NCBI GenBank assembly: GCA_001599915.1
Contig: BCIG01000025.1
Location: 1 to 64,000, forward strand
DNA length: 64,000 nucleotides
Direction of reading: 5' to 3'
From: Symbiotaphrina buchneri
Lineage: Eukaryota; Ascomycota; Symbiotaphrinales; Symbiotaphrinaceae
Of the stretch, positions 1-11,848 are shown piece after piece (positions within the stretch are counted from its first letter, which is position 1; every line of letters begins with the position of its first letter). The notes under the pieces were generated by a model that was not told the DNA's origin, made no database searches, and saw only the letters and a list, made by a program, of their open reading frames with translations. A program made the position numbers and the translations under genes.

Positions 1-103
1 CGGCCACCGCCTTCGCGTCCGGCCCGCCCATTGGCTCCCCGCCGGCGAGGCCGTCGATTCTGCCGCCAAACCCGGACCCCGTCATGCTCCTTCTATGTGT
101 CAC

Positions 104-583
104 GTATACAGCATGCTTCTGACAGCGGCAACTATGACAACGAGGGAAGATTCAATCCACAGCTTTTTGAAAACATGTTCTCGAAGTTCGACGAATCTGG
201 CACGGGGAGCCTTTCACTCCGCGAGCTCTTCAACATGATGAAAGGCCACCGATGCGCGATGGATCCATATGGCGTGAGCTTACCATTCTGATCAAAGCCC
301 GTTTCCCGACTCTAATTATTCCTGTAGTGGTCAGGAGCAGTTTTTGAGTGGGGTACCGTTTGGCTACTCGTGCAAAAGGGCGGCCGTGTATACAAGGAGG
401 ACGTACGCCGCATTTACGATGTAAGAGATGCTAAAAGCCCGCAGTCATTTCTCGAGCTAATGTTTCGTCTGCAAGGGGAGCATCTTTTTCGACATCCGCG
501 AAGCGAGGCTCAACGGAACAGGGTGGAACCAAGGGTTCGGCCTAGGTGGTGACGGTATGTGGGGATCAACAAAGTTATGGTGA
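104..583 (+). CDS. Caleosin family protein, 3' part only
   Basis: This is the C-terminal part of a caleosin, a lipid-droplet or ER-bound calcium- and haem-binding protein with peroxygenase activity in known members. Visible pieces are HASDSGNYD, which carries the second conserved histidine of the family, then FENMFSKFDESGTG and the closing block GSIFFDIREARLNGTGW. Predicted exons run from about 104 to 273, 328-420 and 476-583, with introns 274-327 and 421-475; phases fit. The N-terminal EF hand and proline knot should lie to the left of the window. The first ~85 bases are GC-rich and their reading frame does not join cleanly to the caleosin frame, so the left boundary is uncertain. The gene converges on the caleosin-oxidase gene that ends at 889. 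Confidence 0.8.
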
Positions 584-888
584 TAGAGTGTCGAAGGTCG
601 ATACAGACTGTAGACAAAGGTATCTTTTGAAGGGGTAAGAAGAGAAGAAATGTTTTATAATGGAACAGCGGAAATAAACGAATAGGTAAAAATGCGGGAT
701 CCAAAGTAAACAATGCTATGGGCTGGGGACTGGTTATTTTAGACTGCATTACCGACGTGCTCCTAGGGACAAAAATGACACTTGGCAAAGCACGACATTC
801 TAAATGGTCGCGAGGTCTTATAACCAGAATGCAGTTTCGGAATGTGACTATTTGCTGCATCACGTGCATATCAACTGTCGGCCATCTT
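584..888. other. Intergenic, convergent 3' ends
   Basis: Spacer between the caleosin (+) and the caleosin-oxidase gene (-). It would hold both 3' UTRs. Nothing else is recognised. Confidence 0.6.
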
Positions 889-3848
889 CTACTCCCGTCC
901 AAACCTTTGCTTGCAAACCATTGCATCTAGTTCTTGACGTCCTCTGACGCATTTATAAAGCGCCGTAGGTCCACAATGCTCGTCCTCTTCACAATAACAG
1001 TCATCGTTCGATATGCAACCGGGATATAAAGGGTATCGGCTGCCGTTGATGATATCGTCGAACAGTGCTGGTCTGAAGATTCCCTGGGGATCATGCACCT
1101 CGGCCAAGCCCAGGAAGCGATCAAAGTGCGGGTATTTGTCTTTCACAGGACATTTGGTGTTGAGAAATATACGCTGGGTATTCTTGCCCCAGTGAGGTCT
1201 CGCGCCGTACTTGCAGAAGCTGATATGCTCGATTTCATCAAGCACGCTTTGGTGGTGAGCTGGAAGAGACTGAATGCCCTTCGCAATGAGCATGTCGATG
1301 TAGACCGTGTCTCGACCATATGCCATATCCAGATACGCGTCGGACGCCTTCCCAAAGCGCATAGCGAAGCCCAGCAGGGACGGTAAGCATCCATGAGCCT
1401 CTATTTTATTGGTGAGCGCCCTTACGTCTCGTATCCAGTCGCCGAGGACGGCCACGTCCATGTCCATTTCGACAAGGAGTTGCACTTGATTCCTCCAATA
1501 ACAGCCCCACTGATTGTCCTTGCAACTGGAGCCGCCTAGTCGGTGAGGCCAACCGATCACGCTCTGGTTGAACTCAATCCACAGCCCAGTCGATCCTTCC
1601 TTGTACCAAAATGGCGGAGGATGACGTGCGAAAAGGCAGATGGCCCAATCGGTAGGAATTGGTGTGTAATTGATTTGGTCAATCGCAAGCGACAGCTGTC
1701 CGCCTACTGCGGCCCACGGTCGACTTTCAAAGAAACTATGGTATGCATCTCCCGGCGTGTCTGGTGATACAAAAGTGTGCCAGCGGAATATCGCTGAATG
1801 AGCATTCGGGTACCACATTACCCTCGAAAAGTCAGGCTCCTTGATCATTTCGCCCAGACGTTCAGCAAGTTGATGATCGCCTTCTTTCATAACCTGCGAG
1901 CAGTTAGCAATACCGCGTTAGCTTGCGTATTTGACAGGTCCTGGATAAGCTTCTTACAGTGGTGTTCAGCTTGTAAGAGTCAACAGCGCCTAGCGTTATT
2001 TCTGTCACCACACCTAGCATCCCCATTGATGCTATAAACTGCGTCGGATTTTCTTCTTCCTGAATGTCGCCTCTTCCATCAACGTAGGTTAATCTCCTGA
2101 CTAGATGGCCGAACGCAGACGGGATCTGCACAGAGCTTCCATGTGCACCGGAAAGTAACAACCCGCCAACCGAAAGGCCAGTGTAGATGGGTATATATTG
2201 GAGAGGCACAGCCATTTCATAGTCATGCATAATATCCATGAGATCGTCCAGATGCATGCCTGGTTGAACAGTAATTTTATGGTTCGGGCCGTCTAGAGAT
2301 ATGATTCGGTCCATTCTCGAAAGGTCAAGTTGCACGGCGCATGATTCCGCTTCAACGTCGACACACGGAAAACTGGCGCTACTATGATACATCTGCTTCG
2401 AAGCACGTATGCTGACGGGCTCGCCGTGGCGTGCGCAACGCTGTAAGGTGTCCTTGACGATGCTTGCTACCTGCTTCGTGCTAAGAGGCTGCAGGATTGT
2501 TCCTGAGTGATCAGGACAAGCACGCGGAATCCAGGCGCTTTCAAGGATGTTTTGGCCGATGGGCCGTCGCGAGAGAATTGAAGGCACACCTCGTTCAGTG
2601 ATGGAAAAATAGACGAGCAAAGAGGCTATTAATGTGTACATAGCATATGTCCCTGGGATTATCACAGATCAGAGCCGTCCTGTCATGAGAAAATAACATA
2701 AAGGTGTCTTACATTTTGACCTTTGAGCAGATCTCCAGCCCCCTGTTTTCATGGTTTTTTCACGCATTTTCCAAAAGAACCGACCCTATTTGGTTAGCAG
2801 AGTGTCTTGCTTGATGACGCGTTAGACCCCACTTACGTTGTATATGTCCCTGAGCTCTTCTCTGTATACTCGCCCGTTCTTTTGATTGGCGAACCATGTC
2901 GCCATCCACAAGGGAATAACAACTGCCCACTGTGGTCAAGGTTAGAAAACTCCATGGTACGATGAACAGCAGAAGCGGTGTAAATGGGGTTTGCATCTGC
3001 ATTGATGAACGTACACCATATGGACTTGAGCCTATAGGGTGCTCCCTCATCATGGATAAGAGTCCGAGTAGATCCAGACTGTCTGATTTGGTTGTGTCAA
3101 ACCTGGAGAACATCTCTTCAAAAGGCATCAAAGCAGCGATTTTCCCATAATCTCCGATATGCTCCTCTGTTTCCTGTGTATACATGATCCATGACGTTAG
3201 TATATGCTGTTAGACGCAGGCATAGCGAAACGACAAGACAATAGAGCATCCGTGAAGAAGGCACAATGCTAACCTTGTCTCCTTGAGGATGAGGAACATG
3301 GATTCGAAACAAGGGATCCGGTCTCCATGAATACCTCAGCTGGGTCGGCAAAGAGAGAAGCAAATGTAGCACAATTGATGTGAAGAACGATGCTAATCGG
3401 TGGTACCCAAGGTCGCGAAGTCCAATGTAAGTGTCGCGCGGACTGATGATTCCGTCTGCATTGCGATCCCAGAATCGGAGATGCTGCTGCATTGCGTCCT
3501 GTATGAAAAGCAGAACGATCAGTCACTAAACGGACCATGCACATTATACCAACCGATACAGACCTCACCGTTAGTGTTTCCCTCCTCTACAGACATCTCC
3601 ACTTTGGTATCGTCACTGTCTGTTGAGGCGCTGTTGCTCTCGACGTTGCGTTGATGACGGTCTTCCTCGGGATCCGGTTCAACTTCATTCTCAAGGTCTG
3701 TGGCCAGTGGACGCAGGGAAGTGACTGGACAATGTTGGGCACTGGTTTTGATGCCAGGCTTTTTGTGTCGCACCCTCGGCTCTCCGGGCACTGGCGCAGA
3801 CAGAAGCTCCATTCTCACAGAGGGTCGGACTGCTACTAGATTTTGCAA
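889..3848 (-). CDS. Predicted caleosin - FAD lactone-oxidase fusion protein
   Basis: Seven exons splice in phase: 3848-3564, 3498-3274, 3173-3015, 2929-2837, 2785-2713, 2652-1958 and 1893-889, giving about 844 residues. Residues ~95-270 are a caleosin: HLRFWDRNADG (EF hand with the first haem histidine), a proline-rich knot (LPTQLRYSWRPDP), then FEEMFSRFD and NGRVYREELRDIYN. After a short hydrophobic stretch (MYTLIASLLVYF) comes a PCMH-type FAD-binding domain (GLSVGGLLLSGAHG) and a D-arabinono-1,4-lactone-oxidase-type C-terminus ending near the HWGKN motif. The caleosin frame meets a stop at 2669-2671, three bases before an in-frame ATG of the oxidase at 2665. A 60 bp intron (2712-2653) bypasses that stop and joins the frames exactly, so one bifunctional gene is preferred over two abutting genes. 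The donor at 3563 (GTCTGT) is weak. Start 3848 was chosen over the ATG at 3812, but either is possible. Confidence 0.7.
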
Positions 3849-4507
3849 CAGGAAGCCTCAGTATTCTGCTCTTTCTGTCGAGCAAGTGCCGCAATTAATT
3901 CCGCTTGGCAGCTGCGACAAACCCTCGTTGCACATGCCCGTCTAACAAATCAGTACTTTGTGACTGCTAGTTTCCAGATCTAAGGCCGTCAGCTGTTTCG
4001 ACGTCATTAGCCGTTAGCACAAGCTTGGTTGGCTTTGATAAGCCACTCACCTGGGAAACTGATCTAATGGCGCCTTGCAGGAATGGCCGACATGGACGGG
4101 AGCACGTTCCGACCGGATGTACAAACCTCTACAGTCGTGATTGGCAGACAGGTGCCCGATATGACGTATCCCACCCAAAAGTATAGCATCCAACTTGTGT
4201 TGGAATACCGTGTATTAAACTAGGCTCTGCCTAGGACTACGCTGCTCGAATACGGCACGCGTACTATGTATTCAGGTAGCCCACGGTGCTATCTCCGCTT
4301 TGCGCGTTGTAGCTGAGAACAGAGTGCAATACTTGCCCAAATCGGGAAGACATTGATGAGCCTCAATGCTATTATCTGCAGTCAATAATTACAGCAAAGA
4401 CTTTTCTTCGAAGCATTCCACCCAGCTAATTAGGTAGGAAATCAATAATGTCCCCTTGAAAGCCTTCCCGGTGCTTTAACTCAGCATAAATCCGTTCCCG
4501 CCCATCA
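3849..4507. promoter_or_regulatory. Intergenic, presumed promoter of caleosin-oxidase gene
   Basis: 659 bp between the SDR 3' end and the caleosin-oxidase start, both on the minus strand. No coding signal or clear motif is seen. Confidence 0.4.
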
Positions 4508-5539
4508 CTACAAGACGTTGTGTAATATACCTGGCTCTATTTGCACCAAGATATCCAATAATTCGTACCATACCCTCCTCTGTGCAATCCTGCCCTGGTT
4601 GCTCGCAACGAAACGCGGTGGCTTCTTGATGGTGCTATCGCTCAAATACTGACCTCGGGACTGCGGGCCAGCAGAAGCGGCGTGCACAAGCGTCCTGCTT
4701 CCCACTTCGCTGGAGCGAGCAAGGAGTCTCTTGATAAGCCGGGCTGGGAGCCCGAGCTCCTGTGTCAAATCTGAATGACAGAGGCCGGGGTTGAGATAAT
4801 TAGCGACTATAACACCATCGCTGCCCTGGCGAGCGGTGAATTCACGGCAGAGTAACGCGACCATCATTTTGCTGATGTTGTAGCGATGCCACATGCGCGC
4901 CGACCTGGGGTCATCAAGCTTCGCGAAGATGTCGGGAGCTTTGCTTTCGGGAAAGTTGGTGTGGAAGATAACCTCGCTGCCGACGAAGACAAGATGGGGT
5001 AAACTGTCGAATCGGCGAGCCGTGTCCTGGAGTTTTGGGAGGAGCAAGAATGCCAATAGGAATGTGCTGATGACGTTGACCGTGATAGTCGCCTCATGGC
5101 CCCCGACAAGGCGGAATTTGGGAGTTGCGATGGCGGCGTTCTCGATTATGGCATCCAGCCTCTCGAGGTCGCGATCGGCGCGTTTTGCAAACTCCTTCAC
5201 TGATTCATAGGAACCCAGGTCTAGTTGCCACACTTCGACGACGTCGGGCCGCATTGTGCTAGTTTCGATGCTTTCCTTTGCGGACTCTCCTCTCTCGAGG
5301 CTGCGTACTGCAAGAATTACCTTGTGCGCTCCCAGCCGAACAAAGTGCCGTGCTGCTTCCTTGCCAAGACCCCCATTTGCCCCGGTGACAATGACCGTCT
5401 TTCCTTCCCAGCTTGCTTCAGGGTAAGCAGGAATGACAAAGAATTGACTGTACAAGAATGATAGGAAGTAATAGAATCCTAAGATCCTGTCGTAGACGAA
5501 AGATAGCAGTGAGCGAATCATTGTCAAGCAAATAGACAA
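4508..5539 (-). CDS. Short-chain dehydrogenase/reductase, membrane-anchored
   Basis: Intronless gene of 343 residues. A hydrophobic N-terminal stretch (about residues 8-38) probably anchors the enzyme in a membrane. The Rossmann dinucleotide motif TGANGGLG lies at residues 52-59, ENAAI takes the place of the NNAG motif, and the catalytic tetrad residues sit in YNISK (near 221-225). Length and motif order match the retinol-dehydrogenase-like or protochlorophyllide-reductase-like classical SDRs of fungi, which oxidise or reduce lipophilic alcohols or ketones with NAD(P). The substrate is unknown. It lies head-to-head with the Zn2Cys6 regulator at 6677, which suggests shared control. Confidence 0.9.
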   Translation of the reverse strand: MSICLTMIRSLLSFVYDRILGFYYFLSFLYSQFFVIPAYPEASWEGKTVIVTGANGGLGKEAARHFVRLGAHKVILAVRSLERGESAKESIETSTMRPDVVEVWQLDLGSYESVKEFAKRADRDLERLDAIIENAAIATPKFRLVGGHEATITVNVISTFLLAFLLLPKLQDTARRFDSLPHLVFVGSEVIFHTNFPESKAPDIFAKLDDPRSARMWHRYNISKMMVALLCREFTARQGSDGVIVANYLNPGLCHSDLTQELGLPARLIKRLLARSSEVGSRTLVHAASAGPQSRGQYLSDSTIKKPPRFVASNQGRIAQRRVWYELLDILVQIEPGILHNVL

Positions 5540-6676
5540 GATAATCGAGATATGGTCAAATTGAACAGAGTAAGGAGGAGTTAGTTTGACTTCCCCGCAG
5601 CCCAGGTTGTTAGAGAATCCAATTGGAGCCGTCTAAACAGGGTGGATGAGCGTGAGCGGCTTGTACCTTTATTGCCGGTAATGGATAAAAAAAAGGATGT
5701 AAAGGAACTGATCCTAGTGCCTCCATAATGTCTACCAATCAACTGAGGTGGTGCTGAACAACGCAGGTTCATACCAAGCATCCGCTGCAGCCGTTGTCGC
5801 TCATTATTGGTGGGGCTATGCAAAAAAAGCGGCGCATGGACTATATGCGGCATTCATATCGGCCCTTTGGAGCGCATGGTCTACGAGTCAGCCTAGGAAG
5901 GAACCTCATGAGTCCTCTCTCCTGGGGTTGTTCCTCGGTCCCTCTCCGCTAGTGCTATTTATTGATAGGTCAGCTCCCCCGACATGAGTCAAAATCGCTT
6001 TTACTTTCGTCAAGCTTTGATAAACGCGGTTAAGCTTTTCGGACAAAACTCCGCATTGAGAACGGAGACTTGTAGAAAGTCGACTAAGCTCACACCCCTG
6101 GTTTCCGGGGCGGAAATCTTACACAAGCTCAATTACATAACTAGAGTATAACGGATGATCCGAACCACTGAGCAAACAGACCGACAAGGTTACGGCTCTG
6201 ATAGCCTGATTCAAACAAGGCCACTGCTTCTTGCACAATAGAGACAAAACCCCCATTTCGCCGCATGCAAAATGCAACGTAGCTTCCCTCGGCCCTCGCG
6301 ACATGGCTCTAAAAAGGACCTGCCCCAATGGAGAAAAGGGGTAGCTTAAGGGTAGCCTACTAGGAATCTGGCCGGTCGGAACGAACGGGCTCACTGAGCG
6401 ACTTTACCTGGGATCGACAGGTACATACATGAATGACGTATAAAACGCGCGTGAAGCATGGGAGGACGCGACAAAGCCATTAGCGAAAGTCACGGATAAC
6501 GCCTCGTGCACATCAGCGCATCGGTGCAGTGTTACGAACGATGATGAAACTCGCACGTAAAGGGGAAATCGCATCTTCAAGAAGTTTATATCTCAGGATG
6601 CTGCTAGTGAATTACCCCGCTGCCAAGGGACAGAAAACAAGGTTCCTATATCGAGCTTTCCACATCCGCCTTATCT
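5540..6676. promoter_or_regulatory. Divergent promoter region, SDR / regulator
   Basis: 1.1 kb between the divergent SDR and Zn2Cys6 regulator genes. No ORF here resembles a protein. It is the natural place for a shared promoter, but no binding site was identified with confidence. Confidence 0.45.
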
Positions 6677-7835
6677 ATGGCTTATCATACCCAACGGCCT
6701 TTGGCACCTTCGCCTTCGGCATCGGATGGCGAACGATTGACTGAATCTACGACGAGCGCTTCTCCCGCGTACGACGACGATCTCTTCAAGTTGCCAAGGG
6801 CAGATGCCAAAAGGTCCTCCATTCCCTCCGAGCGAAAGACCGACACCCGTCCACAACGAGTCAGACGAAAGCGGACTTTACAGGCATGTCTCCGTTGTCG
6901 GTTGAAAAAGACCAAGGTTCGAGGAACTCTCATCTTCGCTGTATTTTTTATATCGGCTACTGATCCAATCATAGTGCGGGGCCCCGCATGGCACTACCGT
7001 TAGGAACTGCTTCCGCTGCTCGCAGGACGGAGTCCCATGTGTCTGGGTCGCAGAGAACGAAGATAGAGAACCCAAGACAACAGCTGAAAAGTACTTCCCC
7101 TAATTCCCTTATGCTGTTGGCTCTTCTTCCGGTCTATGCCGGCAGGCTATCTCCGCACTCAAGACTTACTGGGTATAGGAAGATGTTATTACTGCAGAAT
7201 GAGGTCCGCTTGTTGCAGCAGGGTATCTGTGAACTGTTTACTGAGTTGCAGACTCGTGGTTCACTGGGAGCAACAGATATCGAGCTAGGAGGTCAAGTTC
7301 CGCAAAGCCCGAAGGTCTGCGACATACTAGAGTGGCTGGAGAAGAGAAGAAGCCAGCGACAAAACCGCCAGCTGGGTTGTGGACATTCCAATTCCCTGCA
7401 GGAGTTAGTTGGCTGTGGAGACGTAAGTCAACTCGTTGTTCTACAGACTGCTTCAGAATATGAACTTCAAAGACGGCATGCTAACAAGTGAGATAGCCAG
7501 CCGCAGATACACGTCTTACCCCTGAATCTCTCTCGAGTCCCAATACGGACATGCAATCAATGTTTGGAAGTGCGTGTGACACGGCGTCGACCACAGCCCC
7601 CAGCCCTCCGATCGGACCACTGCCAATCGTGCCTCCGGCTGCTGGAAATTCAATATTCCCTCAGGAGTTGCTCGACATACAGATGATGCTCGATGCGCCT
7701 CCCTATGGAACCACTACCTTCGATACGATGTTGGCTGATACCATATATCCGTTTCTGAACTTCAACAAGCTGGCACCCTCTCAGGTTCCTGTCAATCAAG
7801 CAATTTATGGATGTGACATGGCGGGTACCTTCTAG
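6677..7835 (+). CDS. Zn2Cys6 transcription factor, likely local cluster regulator
   Basis: Four exons in phase: 6677-6916, 6975-7090, 7179-7422 and 7497-7835, about 312 residues. Splicing assembles a complete binuclear zinc cluster across the first intron: CLRCRLKKTKC on exon 1/2, then CFRC and a last cysteine in DGVPC on exon 2. The spacing is C-x2-C-x6-C-x11-C-x2-C-x6-C. The basic stretch RVRRKR precedes it. The rest is short, with no recognisable fungal-specific regulatory middle domain. This is the usual form of AflR-like pathway regulators inside secondary-metabolite clusters. Its place between the SDR and the GMC oxidoreductase supports a cluster-specific role (inference). The chosen ATG follows a divergent promoter, and a later start is possible. 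Confidence 0.85.
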
Positions 7836-8710
7836 TCCCAGTTCTCGATTATGGCATAGTTGGCTGGGCCTGCTTTCCCGGCGTGGAGGGAATAGCTTTC
7901 ATTGCAGCACGAGGGGCGTTCCCGCTCAGTTCAATTCTACCGGAAAGCATGCATGTCCTTTGAGGGACTGCAGTCTATTGTACATTTCTAAAAAGCGGAA
8001 TGAAAGCAATTTTAAAATTTTCTTTTTTCCTTTCCTTTTTTTGAATATTGATCTGACACTATTTTATGTTCCACTGGTAATTTGCAGTATCCGCCCTTCG
8101 ACAGGGACAGGAAAGGCTAGGCGGCTTTGGAGTCCAGAAGGGGCACTCAGAACAGAAACTTGGCAGCAGTGGTTGGAACAAGCCTCTGTGGTGCAGACGC
8201 GTGTCCTAGGCGTCTTGGTCCGTCGGACAAATCGCCCGTGCCAAGAAGCCACCCCTGATTCGACGGACTTGGTCACTGCAAAGCCGAATTCTATCGGCCA
8301 TTTGTGCGATCACCATGGTACTTTCCCGTGTGCAAGACATGTGTACCTTAGGACTACGGGCACCCGCTAATAATGCGCCGAGGTGGCCACCAAGCTCCTT
8401 CCTCAGTGGCTGCAGCCGTGCCTCTATCTACTCCCACTCGTTCCGGCCACGACCCCACTATTTTCCAGACAAGTGATTAATTCCTGGCACGCCCGATGTG
8501 ACGTATGTGAGAGCCATGTTGCACGGGAATCACATGCCAACCACTGTACCCTTGCCGGATCATTTGAAGAACATTCGAGAGGACTTGACAATGTGCCAAC
8601 AACGTTCATTACCTAAGTAAAACAATTCGATTGAATTCAACCAGCATCCCGTGGATTTCCACAAGTCTGCAATAGTAAATTGGCGTGTGTCTCTGTGGCA
8701 TCTTTGCAGG
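7836..8710. other. Intergenic between regulator and GMC gene
   Basis: 875 bp holding the regulator 3' UTR and the GMC promoter. A T-rich tract sits near 8010-8045. Overlapping open frames show no family resemblance. Confidence 0.4.
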
Positions 8711-10891
8711 ATGGGTTCGAGCGTGGAGGAACCTGAAGAGTATGACTTCATCATTCTCGGAGGTTTGTAATCGCGTCTTATATTCCTACGACCTTACCAA
8801 GGGCTCACCTACTGCCATCAGGAGGTGCAGGCGGACTATGTGTCGCTGGCCGCCTAGCTGAAAACCCGCGGGTGTCCGTGCTGGTGATAGAAGCAGGGAA
8901 AGGGTAAGAGCAGCGTCAGCTGACTACGAATCCTCTCGTGTGGGACTTTGGAGCTAACAGAGAATAGCGACCCTATGGCGGAAGAGAACATCAGGACTCC
9001 TGCATCGGCTTTTGACTTGGTAGAAAGCGAATACGACTGGGCTTATGAGACGACGTTGGTGGATAGACCGGACTTCCGCCGAGTAGAGAAGCATTACACG
9101 CGAGGAAAAGTGCTGGGCGGATCCACGGCCCTCAATTATTATAGTTGGATGCGTGGAAGCAAAGGGACATATAACGAGTGGGCGAAGTTTGGCGGCCCAG
9201 AATGGTCGTGGGAGAGCTGCCTCCCTTTCTTCCAAAAGGTGGGTGCTGTCCATCAATTAGGGTGCACGTTTAATACATCAGCAGAGTGCTACGTTTCACA
9301 ACGAAGACAAGTCCGTGCAAATAGCTCCACAGGAAGTGGGGATAGATGGGCCGATAGACGTATCCCCAGCACGAGAGATTCCGCTCACGCAACCATTGAA
9401 GCAGGCCTGGGAAAGCCGGGGTTATAAGTGGAGCAGTGATATCTACAATGGCCAAGTGGAGGGACTTTCTCACGTCGTTGCCTCGAAGTACCAAGGTGTT
9501 CGCACCACAAGCGTGTCATACATCGCAGGGAAGCCGAACGTGTTCGTCAAGTCTGAACATCGCGCTCTGAAAGTGCTCTTTCGAGGGAACAGGGCCATAG
9601 GTGCACTAGTGCGCGGACCGCAGGGTAACAAGACCTACACGGCCAGACATGAGGTAGTAGTCGCAGGCGGAGTATACGGAAGTCCCAAGCTGCTGTTACT
9701 CTCGGGGATCGGTCCTAGTACAGATCTGTTGGCGCATGGTATCGACTGTCTGGTTGACTCGCCACATGTGGGGCAACACTTGCAAGAGCATCCGGTCATG
9801 GCACACACCCTACGTGTGGCGGATGGCCATGGTATGGACCAGTACTTGCGGCCCGGACCGGAGCGCGAAAAGGCTTTGGAAGAATACCGGCGAAACAGAA
9901 CAGGGCCGCTGTGCAGTGGCCTACTGGAGCTGTCGGCATTTGAACGAATCGATGAAAGACTCAAGACATGTTCCGAGTGGAGAGAAGCGGAAAGCAAAGC
10001 TGGCCATGATCCATTGGGTCCTGATGGCCAGCCGCATTTTGAGATTGATTTCATTGTAAGTGTTCCGCAATCGGCAGCGATGTACCACTGACGATTCCTC
10101 TTAGCCGGCATTTGCGAAACCCTTTCACCCTCATATACCAAAGCCGGAAGAGGGAGATTACCTTACTGTGGTGGTAGACCTCGTGCGGCCAACATCAAGA
10201 GGGACTGTCTCACTCCGCTCAAGCGATCCGCTTGATCAACCAGAAATCAATCTCAATCTTCTTCATACTCCGCTTGACTTGGTGGGTCTTCGCGAAGGCG
10301 TCCTCTTCGTCGACGAGATATTGCAAAAGGGGGAGAAGATCAAAGACCTCATCTTCGAGAGCTATCCCGAACCGCTTCCTCGAACTTCCGACGATGAGAT
10401 GAAAGACATGATCCTGAGAAGGGTGTCAACCGGCTATCGTAAGTTACTAGCTCTGCGACCTTAGTTGCGGCACGAGGGTTAAACATAGAGTAGACCCTTG
10501 CGGAACTTGTCGCATGGCATCATCGGTCGAAGAAGGTGTGGTGAATAACCGTCTGAAGGTCTTCGGCGTCGAAGGTCTTCGGTATATCGATGCTTCCGTC
10601 ATACCAGTCATTCCAGACTGCCGCATACAGAGCGCGGTATACATGCTTGCAGAGAAGGTGATGTTGCCCTACTTCACTTTACCGCTTGCAGTTTGCTAAC
10701 TCGACGTACAGGCCTCCCAAATGATCAAAGAAGATTGTCCCGCGCTGTGGGCCAAACAGGGAAACCTCATGCCCAATGGCACGGGACTGACTCTCGTGAA
10801 TTCTTACACGGGGGGATTGTTTAATCGGGCGCAGAATTTGAGCAGTTGGGCTTCTGAGAATGTTGCTTTGCTTAAGAAGGCAATGGCTTAG
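8711..10891 (+). CDS. GMC oxidoreductase (FAD alcohol oxidase/dehydrogenase)
   Basis: Seven exons in phase: 8711-8762, 8822-8903, 8968-9238, 9285-10055, 10105-10438, 10494-10657 and 10712-10891, giving 617 residues, the normal GMC length. The FAD-binding motif reads LGGGAGGLCVAGRL with VLVIEAG after it. The first GMC signature is RGKVLGGSTALNYYSWMRG and the second is GGVYGSPKLLLLSGIGP. HPCGT and the end block IDASVIPVIPDCRIQSAVYMLAEK complete the fold. The family oxidises alcohols (choline, aryl, methanol, long-chain or sugar-like) to aldehydes or ketones. The substrate cannot be read from sequence. No signal peptide is evident, so it is probably intracellular. Confidence 0.93.
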
Positions 10892-11848
10892 CAACGCGAG
10901 AAGAGGCGCAACAACATATTCAACCAACCAGAGCTTTTGTAAAGAACATTGAGACGACGTTGTATCAGAGGTAATCTGAAAAAAAAATATCGAAGAGAGG
11001 AATTGGGAATGTCTCCCTCATGGCCCCTCAATCCCTGTGATTTCAGCGTGATGTTGGATTTTGGACGATTCAAAGCTTAATGTACCGAAAGTAGGGGAGA
11101 ACAACTCATTGTGTACCTAAGAAATGTATTACCCGCAGCAGCTGCCCCTGCGCTCGTGGCTTTTCTTCAACAGTAACCATGGGCGAAGGTTACCGTAGCG
11201 ATAAACACGGCATGGCATTCTCGGACCGTCATTGACCGCGAGCTTAGGAACGGGGGAATATCATTAGAGGCTGATATTAAAGGTTCAATGTAGTGCGGAG
11301 ACGTTTCTACATGACGGATACGGAGGAGATTCCTATTTGCGATTGCCATAAGCCCGCATCGAGAGGAACTCAACCAGACGGCCCACAGTAGCGCATGGCG
11401 CTATTTCTGGATAGGAAGCAAGTTCCCCGCCTGGGATCTTGCTGATTATTCGGTCTTACGGTGTTGTGCACGGGATGACAAAAGCAGTGGGGAGCTCTGC
11501 CCACTTTCTCTGATAGCACGGCCGCTCAGGCGGAGATACTTCCGATAGGCTAGTTCCTCGGCATTCGGCCTTGGCCATTCGTTCCGTTCCCGGTCTGCCG
11601 GGACCGGGCTGTCACTCCTTCGCCCGCTCGGAACGAACTGCCGCTAGGAGAGGACTGCGGCATGCCAAAGTTGAAATGGGTGTCACGTCACTGTCAGTAA
11701 TTGCAGTTGTTTCCGGAACTCGTAACGAGCGTGCGGATCGCGACAAAGCTTGGTACACTTGGCTCGTCTTGCCCATTCTTGCAGGAAAGGAGTAAAGTGC
11801 TGTAGGTGCTGAACTCAAAGACCGGCGACGCCCTCCATCCGTCCATCA
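10892..11848. other. Intergenic between GMC and hydrolase genes
   Basis: 957 bp between two plus-strand genes. It should contain the GMC terminator and the hydrolase promoter. No RNA gene or repeat is recognised. Confidence 0.4.

Noticed and set aside
2669-2671. Stop codon ending a separate caleosin gene, followed by a separate oxidase gene starting at 2665
   Set aside because: It would leave 3 bp between two same-strand fungal genes, with no room for a terminator or promoter. An ideal 60 bp intron joins them in phase, so a fusion is preferred.
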